Positions 52,778 through 61,865 of a DNA stretch of 64,000 bases are shown piece by piece (positions within the stretch are counted from its first letter, which is position 1; each line of letters begins with the position of its first letter). A program made the translations under genes and the position numbers. The notes under the pieces are model-generated. The model worked only from the letters and a program-made list of their open reading frames with translations. It searched no databases and was not told the origin of the DNA. Source of the DNA: Apostichopus japonicus (Eukaryota > Echinodermata > Holothuroidea > Aspidochirotida > Stichopodidae). Where the stretch lies: positions 7,780,001-7,844,000 of the forward strand of contig NC_092579.1 in assembly GCF_037975245.1 (NCBI RefSeq), given 5' to 3'.

Positions 52778-53410
52778 TTATTCGCAGGGCAGCCCGGCGA
52801 ATAACGTACACAGACACCTTATTCGCAGGGCTGTGACGATTTTGAAAATAGGTTTATTATTAGGTTTTGCTATTGATACCAGTCAGTTTAGGGGCCTTGA
52901 AAAAGCCAACCTTTTGGGCCCAAATAGTCTTAGCCACTTCATAAGCTAATTTTTGGAACCCCAGCAATTCAATTTTAAAAGCTTATTTTAAGGGAGCTTA
53001 TCTTGGGATTCCCCAAAAGCCGATATTGCCTGAAAGCCAATATGGTCAAGGGTGTGACACCCCCCCCCCTCCCACACCTTTACATGCAAATGAGCAGTCA
53101 CTCTGCAAAACCAAAGGTGAAAATGAGGGATGACATTTTTTATGTTGGCGGTACTAATGCTAGACTGGTTCAATCTTAAGGCCCTAGGCTCCCAAAACCA
53201 ATCCTAACAGCATTAAGATATATGAATCCCAAAGGCCAATAAATTCCTCAAAATATAGAGGCTCCCAATTAAGACTCTCAAAAAGATAGCTGGTGCCCAA
53301 AAGCAAACTCGAATAACCCCAAAAGTTATTGAGCCCGTTAACCCAATCTAAGTCTGCCCTGTGAATAAGGTGTATGTGTCTGGCTATTCGCAGGGCTGCC
53401 CTGCGAATAA
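52778..53410. mobile_element. MITE with compound terminal inverted repeats
   Basis: Both ends read TTATTCGCAGGGCAGCCC inward. After a few differences they continue through ACACCTTATTCRCAGGG, giving ~50-bp inverted repeats. Each outer end is itself palindromic (ATTCGCAGGGC against GCCCGGCGAAT), so every terminus can fold on itself as well as with its partner. 633 bp, no transposase frame. No convincing target duplication was found. Confidence 0.8.
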
Positions 53411-54449
53411 GCCCCACCTTCCTTTTTTGATTGTTAGCATGCAATGATATATATGTTTAATTTGTAAATTTCATGTCGTGTATAGGGTACCGTATATTCT
53501 TGTCACTACTTTTGCTTTCTTATTCACTAAGTTAATTATGACTGAACGAGACGCAGCCTGGAGTACAGTCAATGAAGGTGAAATACCTTCGGTATAACAG
53601 TACAGGCTCGACGGAGAACATGGTGAACTAAGTTTTCTGCATTCCTTTGAACTTATCTGTTACTTCGTAAGGAGAAGTTGAACCATTCCTGATGTGAGTT
53701 GCATTTTTAATTTGTGTAGATTTAATATAAAAAGAAGAATAAGACAAATCGCTCTGAATTACTCGGAAGGATTAATTAAGAATATTGTGAGGACCTAACT
53801 TGGTTATCCATAGGCCTAGACTAAGTAAGGCCAAGGGATGGATTTCCGGGCCATATCTAACGAAACTAACGGTAGGCTCGATAACTTAGGCCAAATGTAG
53901 GCTTTACTTGGCCAAACTATGCATTTCTTAACAGTTTTTCTTAAACCAATGACATGTGTTGTAAATAATCTCTGCACGCACACAACAGGCCCATTGCCTT
54001 TCCCATATGATGCACCAATCGTTCTCATAATCCATTACTGTCAGTCTGTATGCAAGGTGACCACGATGCCAGTAATATTTTTAAAAGGTGTCTCCCAAGT
54101 TGCGGTGTATTCAGCAGTTAAAATAATTCTCAAATCGGTCACCAATGTATCGCAGAGTGTCATCAATTATTTTACTGAAATCTAACGCCACTTACCATGC
54201 ATTGACTACTGAAGGGTGAAGTCGTTGCGCTTTATTGGTGTCCATAACTTCCATAAGCATCACAACTCTGTATGTCTTGCACTCTCTAGGCCCACTATCA
54301 ACACACTTTCAACCCCCTCCCCTCTATAACCCCCCAAAAAATCAAGACCCCTTGACACTTGTGCTGGGTATCAGTGATGTCTTCACTTCTATTATTATAG
54401 CAATATTTGATTGATACTTCAGTTGTTATCGTTGAGTATGAATCAAGAT
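53411..54449. other. Intergenic region with a displaced transposase-derived scrap
   Basis: No gene. The segment AATCGGTCACCAATGTAT at ~54135 with GCAGAGTGTCATCAA just after it is repeated at 55310-55342 with one base changed. Its minus strand reads DDTLRYIGDRF, and the second copy reads DDTLQYIGDRLENLSARVTSPF. This fits part of the decayed transposase described to the right. Confidence 0.4.
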
Positions 54450-54897
54450 CATAGGCGCTGGGGGCAGCAGCCCCCCAACCAAACCTTTTTGGTGAAAATT
54501 AGGGCAATATGCTGAGAATTTTTTGGGCACCTACTGAAAGAAGAATAATTTGTAGACATGTTTTTCCATTTTTTTGGTGAAAATTTGGGCAATATGTAGA
54601 GAATATTTCGGGCACCTACTGAAAGAAGAATAATTTGCAATGTGTTTTTCAATGGTTAAACTTATAATATTAGATCATTATTGTTGTAACGACTTCCCCA
54701 ATAATTCTAACCAATATGGAAGGGTAATAACACGGAAAAAGATTGTATGTTATTGGCATGTGATGTAATAACCGATGAATGCCATATTATATGCACATTA
54801 ACATGTTGAACGCGTGCGGAGAGCGAAAAAAGTTGGTTATATTTTTCGGGCAAGTCGTTACAACCTCCCCAAAACAAATTAGGCTCCTATGCCTATG
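54450..54897. mobile_element. Short TIR element with 8-bp target duplication and internal tandem repeat
   Basis: Ends CATAGGCG... and ...GCCTATG, flanked by a perfect direct repeat ATCAAGAT (54442-54449 and 54898-54905). The interior holds two ~85-bp tandem copies of a segment running from TTTTTGGTGAAAATT to GAAAGAAGAATAATTTG. 448 bp, non-autonomous. Confidence 0.78.
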
Positions 54898-55344
54898 ATC
54901 AAGATTACGATGACTTTGCCAAAGTAATCAAATTGCATTACAATTAGTTTGCATTTTGATTAGGATTATTTCAAAAATGTGATCGTCTGATCATTTACAG
55001 TACGATTACTGAATACAATTACACCAAACCTGTTTGAAAATATCTCCCAAATTATCTAAACCTTGATGTAGCATTGGCCACCATGGCAGATGAGTTAATA
55101 AGATATTTAAATTTCAACCAAAGTCTTATAGTGTCTGCCTCATCAGTTTTGCAAGTCGACAATCAAAATACCTTTATAATGTGAGTTCTTTAATGTCGTT
55201 TTCACTGACTCTATGAGCTTTTTGATTTTCGGAGGTAAGAGGCTGCTGTCGTAAGTCAAACACTCCTGAAATTGAATGGCGAAGTTACCCTGGCAGACAG
55301 ATTCTCCAATCGGTCACCAATGTATTGCAGAGTGTCATCAAACA

Positions 55345-56394
55345 AAGGTGACTCTGCCATGTCCTCTACAAGTTTGAGGTGACTACTCTACCATGTCCTC
55401 TACATCTTCGAGGTGACTCCTTACCATGTCCTCTACATCTTTGAGGTGACTATTCTACCATGTCCTCTACATCTTTGAGGTGACTACTCTACCATGTCCT
55501 GCACATCTTTAAGGTGACCACTCTACCATGTCCTATACATCTTTGAGGTGACTATTCTACCATGTCCTCTACATCTTTGAGTTAACTCCTCTACCATGTC
55601 CTATACATCTTTGAGGTGACTACTCTACCATATCCTCTACATCTTTGAGGTGACTATTCTACCATGTCCTCTACATCTTTGAGGTGACTACTCTACCATG
55701 TCCTCAACATCTTTGAGGTAACTTCTCTACCATGTTCGTATACGTCTTTAAGGTGACCACTCTACCATGGACTCTACATTTTTGAGGTGACTACTCTACC
55801 ATGTCCTCTACATCTTTGAGGTGACTCCTCTACCATGTCCTCTATATCTTTGAGGTTACTACTCTACCATATCCTCTACATCTTTGAGGTGACTACTCTA
55901 CCACGTCCTCTACATCTTTGAAGTGACTACTATACCATGTCCTCTACATCTTTGAGGTGACTATTCTACCGTGTCCTCTACATCTTTGCTTTGAGGTGAC
56001 TACTCTACCATGTCCTCTACATCTTTGAGGTGACTTCTCTAACATGTCCTCTACATACATATTTGAGGTGACTCCTCTACCATGTCCTATACATCTTTGA
56101 GGTGATTACTCTAACATGTCCTCTACATCTTTGAGGTAACTCCTCTACCATGTCCTCTACGTCTTTGTGGTGACTACTCTACCATGTCCTCTACATCTTT
56201 GAGGTAACTCCTCTACCATGTCCTATAAATCTTTGAGGTGACTACTCTATAATATCTTTTACATTTTTGGGTTATCTCCTCTACCATGTCCTGTACATCT
56301 TTGAGGTGACTATTCTACCATGTCCTCGACATCTTGAGGTAACTCTCTACCATGTCCTTGACATCTTTGGGTAATTCCTCTACCATTTTGAGGT
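55345..56394. repeat. ~34-bp minisatellite, about 30 copies
   Basis: A near-regular array of a 34-bp unit (ACCATGTCCTCTACATCTTT + GAGGTGACTACTCT). Frequent variants are CTCC/CTAC/CTTC before the TCT, and GTAAC for GTGAC. The unit is not a multiple of three. At the right border it merges into transposase-like coding sequence, where the minus strand reads YLKMVEELPKDVKDMVES. Confidence 0.93.
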
Positions 56395-56920
56395 AACTTC
56401 TCTCTTTCACAACATCCAGTGCTGTTAGTTCCAACCTATCAGCTACACAGTGTATTTCTACAAGACATGAAACATTCTTTTTGCAAGGGCTGCTACACCG
56501 TTCTTTGCACCCATAATCACTGAAGAGCCATTGAAACAAACTGAAACTGCTCTAATATCTATAGTTTCCAGACGAACTACCGACAGACCAATGTGACCAT
56601 CTCTCTGTATTCCAGTGGCAGATTTTTGTGTCATCTTTAGCTCAACCAAAGGCACCAACTTAGTATAACATCACTCAGCATCTTCATCATGTAACCTGAT
56701 CTAAACAAGTACTTGTTCCTTGTGCGAGACATCGGTAGACCCATCTGAGAAAAGTGCTGAGTTGCTTGTTTCCTCTTTGAGCTCACCATTCATTTGATGT
56801 GCAGTTGCCATAATAAAAGAAGCAGCCCCCATTGTCATTGATATACATGCTCCCAAGTCAAGGTCATTACACACTCCTAAAGTACAAAGTTCTGTAAACT
56901 TAGAGAATGGAAACCTTTTG
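56395..56920 (-). pseudogene. Decayed hAT-type transposase remnant
   Basis: Minus-strand fragments in shifting frames read LVELKMTQKSATGIQRDGHIG, then a GSSVIMGAKNGVAALAKRM stretch, then VEIHCVADRLELTALDVVKE. This pattern (target DGSTD / GSDGASVMTGKNNGVAA / HCVAHRLEL) is typical of domesticated and transposon-borne hAT-family proteins of the ZNF862/DUF4371 type. Stops and frameshifts interrupt it, and the 34-bp minisatellite begins right after ELTALDVVKERSYLKM. It probably once extended left to ~55200, where a related coding scrap remains. Confidence 0.6.
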
Positions 56921-56989
56921 CCACAAAGTATGCAGTTTCTTGAGACAAATGATATGATATACTTATATACATATATGGTAACCTATAGC

Positions 56990-57928
56990 CTAGGTTCTCA
57001 ACCTTTTTCTATCAAGGGACCCCTTGAGATAAACTGAAATATTTGGAGGACCCCCGGACAGTGACCGTCGGCCTGGGGGAGGGGTATAAGGGAAGGGGGT
57101 GTCCCCCTCCCCTGTTTGATTTTTTTCAATATTTGAGGGTTAGATGCGAAATGATGCATTATTTTGTGACTTTTGAAGTAAATTTATGTTCAAGAATTTA
57201 TGTTTAGAAATGCATTTTTCTGGGCCTGTAATGCAGTTTTCCTAGACCTGCAATTATTGCTAGGCATAGGCCTACTTGGAAATTCTTACTTTCAAATTAC
57301 ATATTTCCCAATTAAATTTTAATTTGGAAGCGATGAGTTGTCAGATACAAACTGGTTGATTCTGCGTGAGGTCAGGAGAATTATGGGTTTTCTTTGTCAG
57401 AGATAGCTGCAAATGGCACCATTTTTTGTGTCAAATCCAAGTTAGTTATAACTTTTCCTCCACCAAAGCCTTATAACTACCGCGCTTCGCTGTGTCAACA
57501 GTGAGCAACGCATCATAGTTATTGCTCTGCATATTAGGATGTATAGTGTGCAGTTAAGTTGTACACAACACTCGGGTGGCATGTTATCCATACCTCACCG
57601 AATGTATACCAATGAGAAACTATATTACTTGTTTTCATTGGGGGAACGCACGATTCAACATTTATCGACTACTGACGATACGGTCTGATCATCAGGGTCC
57701 GACGTATTAACGGCTAGCCTAGATTTCTAGAGGCATACATACTTATTCCTTCGACTATATCTCTCATTCCATTTTTCACGAACCTCTTCGGCTTTCGCGG
57801 ACCCTTATCTTTTTCACTGACCCCTATATTTTCACGGACCCCCTGCGGACCCCTTTGCCCTCACGGACCCCCAAATAAATTTCACGGACCCCCTAGGGGT
57901 CCGCGGACCCCAGGTTGAGTAACCTGGA
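56990..57928. mobile_element. Non-autonomous hAT-like element with intact target duplication
   Basis: Ends CTAGGTTCTCAACC and GGTTGAGTAACCTGG are inverted repeats with few mismatches. CCTATAGC is duplicated at 56982-56989 and 57929-57936 (8 bp). The subterminal DNA is full of GGACCCC/GGGGTCC motifs in opposite orientation at the two ends (the right end repeats CACGGACCCC). ~940 bp, no transposase. Confidence 0.85.
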
Positions 57929-57942
57929 CCTATAGCATGTTG

Positions 57943-57977
57943 TGACTCAAGTTTCACCCCTGTGCGGTGATCATCAG
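57943..57977 (-). ncRNA. Hammerhead-like motif 1
   Basis: The minus strand reads CTGATGA (57977-57971), a partly paired segment (TCACC..GGGT), GAAA, a 3-bp mini stem ACT..AGT and then a GTC triplet, the classic cleavage-site form. No matching stem I strand was found, so activity is doubtful. Confidence 0.35.
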
Positions 57978-57984
57978 CAGGAAG

Positions 57985-58260
57985 TATTGAATTGAATTGA
58001 ATTTGAATTTATTGTCCACAATCGGAAATTCGGCTTACATAGGTCGTAAACGAAAGAAAACAAAATAGCAATAGTTTAAGTCAATAAACTGCGATACACA
58101 TACAGCAAGTCCTACAAATAAGAAACTTATCTTCTCACAGTTTGTGAATTAATTATGAATAGAGTTAGGCACAAATGAGTATCTGAAGCGGCCCCTAAGT
58201 GTACGTGGTGGGCATAAACGGAGTCCAGAGCGGTTGTAAATATAGTGCTGAAACAAAGGG
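57985..58260 (-). mobile_element. LINE 3' fragment
   Basis: The minus strand encodes HYIYNRSGLRLCPPRTLRGRFRYSFVPNSIHN, a typical tail of a LINE ORF2 (HYNTRS.. / RYSFIPNSI). About 200 bp of 3'UTR follows, ending in repeated AATTC units (57985-58010). 5'-truncated. Confidence 0.65.
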
Positions 58261-58284
58261 TGTGTCGAGTCTTGCATGATATGT

Positions 58285-58350
58285 TTCAAAACATATATAT
58301 ATATACATATGTATACATACATATGTATATATATATGTTTTGAAACATAT
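58285..58350. repeat. AT-rich hairpin
   Basis: TGTTTCAAAACATATATAT... and its reverse complement ...ATATATATGTTTTGAAACA face each other with arms of about 31 bp and nearly no spacer. A CATA/TATG-rich stretch continues to ~58400. Confidence 0.75.
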
Positions 58351-58417
58351 ATGTATACATCTGTATGTATATATGTATATATGTATATATGCATAAACAT
58401 GCTATTCCATTGCGCTG

Positions 58418-58470
58418 CAACTCAGAGTTTCACACACACATTGAGTTCTTTGCACTGTGGCGATCATCAG
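58418..58470 (-). ncRNA. Hammerhead-like motif 2
   Basis: The minus strand reads CTGATGA (58470-58464), then a long variable segment, then GAAACTCTGAGTT. In the last part ACT and AGT can form a short stem III followed by a GTT cleavage triplet. It shares CTGATGATC and GAAACT with motifs 1 and 4. Stem II is weak and stem I is not evident. Confidence 0.35.
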
Positions 58471-58639
58471 GATTTATATGGCAGATACATGTTAAATTAA
58501 TAAAGATGAACTTTTGCTTTTGAATCTGACAATTTTCATAGAATTACCACTTTATATATAGGCAAGCCAAGCCATAAATAAGATATAAATGTGGAGCAAG
58601 TGGTATGACAGGTATATAATAAATTATTAAAGATCAACA

Positions 58640-58690
58640 CACCAGAAAAATTCACTTCATGACTGGTTTCGTCCTTTTTGAACTCATCAG
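58640..58690 (-). ncRNA. Hammerhead-like motif 3
   Basis: The minus strand reads CTGATGA, stem II GTTC/GGAC with an AAAAA loop, GAAA, then stem III CCAG/CTGG with a 17-nt loop. This is the best core of the group. The base at the cleavage position is G, which normally blocks hammerhead cleavage, and stem I is not evident. Confidence 0.5.
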
Positions 58691-58729
58691 GCGTATGGCG
58701 GGCCATCAGTCTCAAATCGTGGGGAATCT

Positions 58730-59410
58730 ACATATATACCGATTTAAATCAACATGTACCACTTTCCTTCGACTTATACCAGTTTCTAGCAGCTTAAATT
58801 GACTCCTACCGATTTAAATTGACATATATACCAGTTTAATTCGACATATCGTCGATTTAAATCAACATATTTACCAATTTAAATTAATGATAAGTAAAAT
58901 AAATCGGTATATGTCATTTTAAATTGACATATACCAGTTTAAATCGATGATATGTCAAATTAAATCGGTATATGTCATTTTAAATTGACGTATACCAATT
59001 TAATTCGACATATACCAGTTTAAATCGACATATACCGATTTAAATCGACATATATATATATACCAATTTAAATCGATAATATGTAAGCAGTGCTCACACT
59101 TTGTTGCCTTGGGCTTCGGGCAAAAAATCGAGCGTAGGGTTCATGCGGCCCCCTCCTTCATCATAATCATTCCATGTGGCCCTCCTCTGCAAAAGGTTGG
59201 ACAACCCTGATTTAAATAGATATACCAGTTTAAATGGATGATATGTTGAAATATATCGGTAGTTCAAGTCAATTTCCTTGGACTTATACCAGTTGCTAGC
59301 AACTTAAATACATGTGATGTATCTCCACATGTCAATCATCACCGAAATCGGGATTTGGAATATATGTTAATGAGCTAAAGCTATGATATGTCGATTTAAA
59401 TAGGTATATG
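58730..59410. repeat. Array of ~20-bp palindromic repeats in both orientations
   Basis: Many diverged copies of GACATATACCGATTTAAATC and its reverse complement, head-to-tail and head-to-head, with the inner TTTAAA palindrome conserved. The array is interrupted by unrelated DNA at ~59088-59213 and thins out after 59290. Confidence 0.8.
59088..59213. mobile_element. hAT-like terminal fragment inside the palindromic array
   Basis: The right end AAAAGGTTGGACAACCCTG is the mirror of the common hAT start CAGGGTTGTCCAACC, preceded by GGCCCTCC and CGGCCCCC motifs. The left end CAGTGCTCACACTTTGTTGC is not a clean partner, and no target duplication is visible. Confidence 0.45.
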
Positions 59411-59419
59411 TCAATTACA

Positions 59420-59512
59420 ACTAGTGGAACACTAGACTTTCTTACTGAGTTGTCTGATGATCGCTCAATGCATGAAACTCTAAGACTTAACAACTACTAG
59501 TGTTCCACTAGT
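59420..59512 (+). ncRNA. Hammerhead-like motif 4 with a long stem I
   Basis: An outer perfect 16-bp inverted repeat (59420-59435 with 59497-59512) encloses an inner perfect 6-bp helix AGTTGT/ACAACT (59448-59453 with 59490-59495). This inner helix abuts CTGATGA (59454-59460) on one side and a TTA cleavage-type triplet (59487-59489) on the other. GAAA is at 59474-59477. The helix falls exactly where stem I of a type I hammerhead belongs. Stem II (two to three pairs) and stem III are weak. Confidence 0.45.
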
Positions 59513-60222
59513 CTCAACTTATTCTCATCTATATACTTCGCTCCGTCCAACGGGCATCTAGAGCATTCTGCGCCAAGATAGAGGCCAATCAACCGAAAAA
59601 TATATATTTATATGTTTATATATCTAGATACATTCAATTGAATTTAACACTGCATAAAGGAAGAGGGAATATATCTTTTATCAGTTGTGACAAAGAGGTT
59701 ACTAGTATGCCTTAATTTACATCCTATTGAATTGTACACTTTATGATAGAGGAGCCAGGACAGAGGACAGCAATCCGTTAGGCGGTCAGGCTGCAGTAAG
59801 GATTGTACTCTGACATTTGAAATTCAAACCTATCACCCTGGCTGTGTATGAAGTCACCACACTGTATATAATACAGTAACTGCCAGCTTTAATTAGTTCC
59901 AGTCATATGCACTACCTAGTCATTTGGAGAAGTTAGAATATTACCACTGTCTTCAGGAGCTGATTAAATGTGCAAACTTTTTTGCTTGCCTCGTAATTCC
60001 CCCGACTCTTGTCGAATAGCACAGTGTGCTTCCACATTCATCGCATGGCTAGGGTTTCAACCGAGCATCAGCTCGTTTCCTAACTCCTTTAGACTCTGGG
60101 ATGCAATAAAAATAACCTATTAAATGAATGGCTCACAGTCCAAAGAAACCAAAATCGTTGGTTGGCAAGACCCATTTCAGATGTCTTCTTTAGCTTGCAT
60201 TTTTGCTTTTCGTATTTTTCAG
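59513..60222. other. 5' region of the GT31 gene
   Basis: No independent gene. A splice acceptor with a pyrimidine-rich tract (TTTTCGTATTTTTCAG, ending at 60222) lies 131 bases before the GT31 start codon, so the gene probably has an upstream noncoding exon whose position is unclear. Confidence 0.5.
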
Positions 60223-60353
60223 ATTCAGTCTGCTACAGAAGGAGAACGACACAAGCCTCAGATTGAGAGTTGCACAGTTCATCACCCATCCAGCAGAAGA
60301 ACGACGACGACGTATGAAATTGGGACGTGACACCTTTATCGAGAAGGAACAAG

Positions 60354-61865
60354 ATGAGGGTGGTAATCCGTCTGCCTTTAGTCGGTTTGTTTCTCTTCTG
60401 TACGGTTCAGCTGCTTGCTCTTTACGTATGGTTTATACCGCATACTTTCATAAAGAGTTCTATCCCTAGCAGATGTTGTACAGCTCAGAATGAAACGAAC
60501 TTGGACAACTTAGGTAACCTGGAAAGCTGTATTATCCGGTTAGTGTATTTTGCTAGGAGGAGAGGACTCTCGGACAGGGATCTGATGGTTTTGCTGTTGC
60601 AAGCTCTGGGTTCTACGAGTCAAGAAGATGCCAAACCAAATGTCAGAGAGAAGTTACCTTCTTCTATAGTTCAAGTTTACAATATTAGCAATGAAAGTCG
60701 TCATAAAGATTCTGTGGCGGAGGAGACCTTTGCTGGGAAGCTCTCGATTGCAGTCGAACCTGGACAAATATTTCAAGTTTTGACAGATAACGATGATATA
60801 CAAAAGAAAAATGAAAAGGTAGAAACAAAACAGATTGCTCATGCCGTTAAAGAAAAACAAGCCGGTCAAGCAGGATTAAAAAAAGAAGAAGCCAAAGTCG
60901 ATGACACAAAGCTGGAAATTCATACAGAACCCAAGAATGTAGCCAATAAATCCAATGATATTAACAAAAAAGATCCTCACAGACAACTTTCAGATCAACA
61001 GACAGATTCTTCCACGAAACACCAGTGGAATAACGTTTCAAATCCAGTGAATCCCCACAACTATAATCTAGTGATCAACCAGCCTTATTTCTGCCAGCCC
61101 AGTGGATCTCAACTAGAAGTATTCCTTTTGATTGTGATGATTTCATCTCCTAAAGCGTTCAAACAACGTGACATCCAGAGGAATTCCTCGCTGAGTGTCT
61201 CACAGGTGTCTGGCAAAATAATCAGAAGCATATTCCTGCTCGGAGACTCGGGCGACCAAACAGTGACTTCCAAGGTCCGCAACGAAGCTGACAAGTACGG
61301 CGAAATTTTGATGGAAGATTTCCACGACTCTTACCGTAATCTGACGTTGAAAACTCTGATGGGGCTGAAGTGGGCCAGTCTCTATTGTCCTAAGGCTAAG
61401 TACGTCTTGAAGACAGACGACGATGTCTTTCTTGAATTGACAAATTTGATCCATCTGTTGGAAGGTGCCCCACGCCAGTCCTTCATGACTGGCTTCGTCT
61501 ACAAGGGGACGAAGCCAATACGTGACAAACGTTCAAAGTGGTACATTTTAGAGGAGGCTTACCCCAGAGACATTTATCCGCCATATTGCTTCGGTATAGG
61601 TTATGTCATTTCCGGGGATCTGCCTGGAAAGATCCTAGAGATGTCTTTCAAGATTCCTTACATATTTTTAGAAGATGCCTATGTTGGCCTTTGTATAGAA
61701 AAGTTAAATGTCGTCCCAACAGTAAATCCCGGGTTCTTCACGTACAGAGAGGAGTACAGTTACTGTAAATTTAAAGGTGCCTATGTCGTCCATTTGAAGA
61801 CACCTCCAAAAATCGGTGAGTATTGGATAAAACAACAAACAAAGCCAGCCAATGTAACTTGCTAA
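60354..61865 (+). CDS. Beta-1,3-galactosyltransferase-like glycosyltransferase (GT31), type II Golgi membrane protein
   Basis: 503 residues from the ATG at 60354. This start is chosen because the frame's earlier codons begin with GTG and the ATG opens directly onto the membrane anchor (LPLVGLFLFCTVQLLALYVWFI, ~7-28). Residues ~30-240 are a Lys/Glu/Asp-rich stem, longer than usual. The catalytic domain (~245-495) has QLEVFLLIVMISSPKAF, IIRSIFLLGDSGDQ, the metal-binding KTDDDVF (~353-359), YPPYCFGIGYVISGD and IFLEDAYVGLC (~437-447), all in standard GT31 order. Family members move Gal or GlcNAc from UDP-sugar to glycans in the Golgi. The usual RETW near the start of the domain reads QRNSS, so acceptor specificity cannot be predicted. 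Coding is intronless, as in many B3GALT genes. Confidence 0.92.
   Translation: MRVVIRLPLVGLFLFCTVQLLALYVWFIPHTFIKSSIPSRCCTAQNETNLDNLGNLESCIIRLVYFARRRGLSDRDLMVLLLQALGSTSQEDAKPNVREKLPSSIVQVYNISNESRHKDSVAEETFAGKLSIAVEPGQIFQVLTDNDDIQKKNEKVETKQIAHAVKEKQAGQAGLKKEEAKVDDTKLEIHTEPKNVANKSNDINKKDPHRQLSDQQTDSSTKHQWNNVSNPVNPHNYNLVINQPYFCQPSGSQLEVFLLIVMISSPKAFKQRDIQRNSSLSVSQVSGKIIRSIFLLGDSGDQTVTSKVRNEADKYGEILMEDFHDSYRNLTLKTLMGLKWASLYCPKAKYVLKTDDDVFLELTNLIHLLEGAPRQSFMTGFVYKGTKPIRDKRSKWYILEEAYPRDIYPPYCFGIGYVISGDLPGKILEMSFKIPYIFLEDAYVGLCIEKLNVVPTVNPGFFTYREEYSYCKFKGAYVVHLKTPPKIGEYWIKQQTKPANVTC

Noticed and set aside
53184-53444. 86-codon minus-strand frame
   Set aside because: Lies across the MITE interior and terminal repeat.
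58720-59410. CRISPR-like array
   Set aside because: Units are diverged, in both orientations and without regular unique spacers; the context is eukaryotic.
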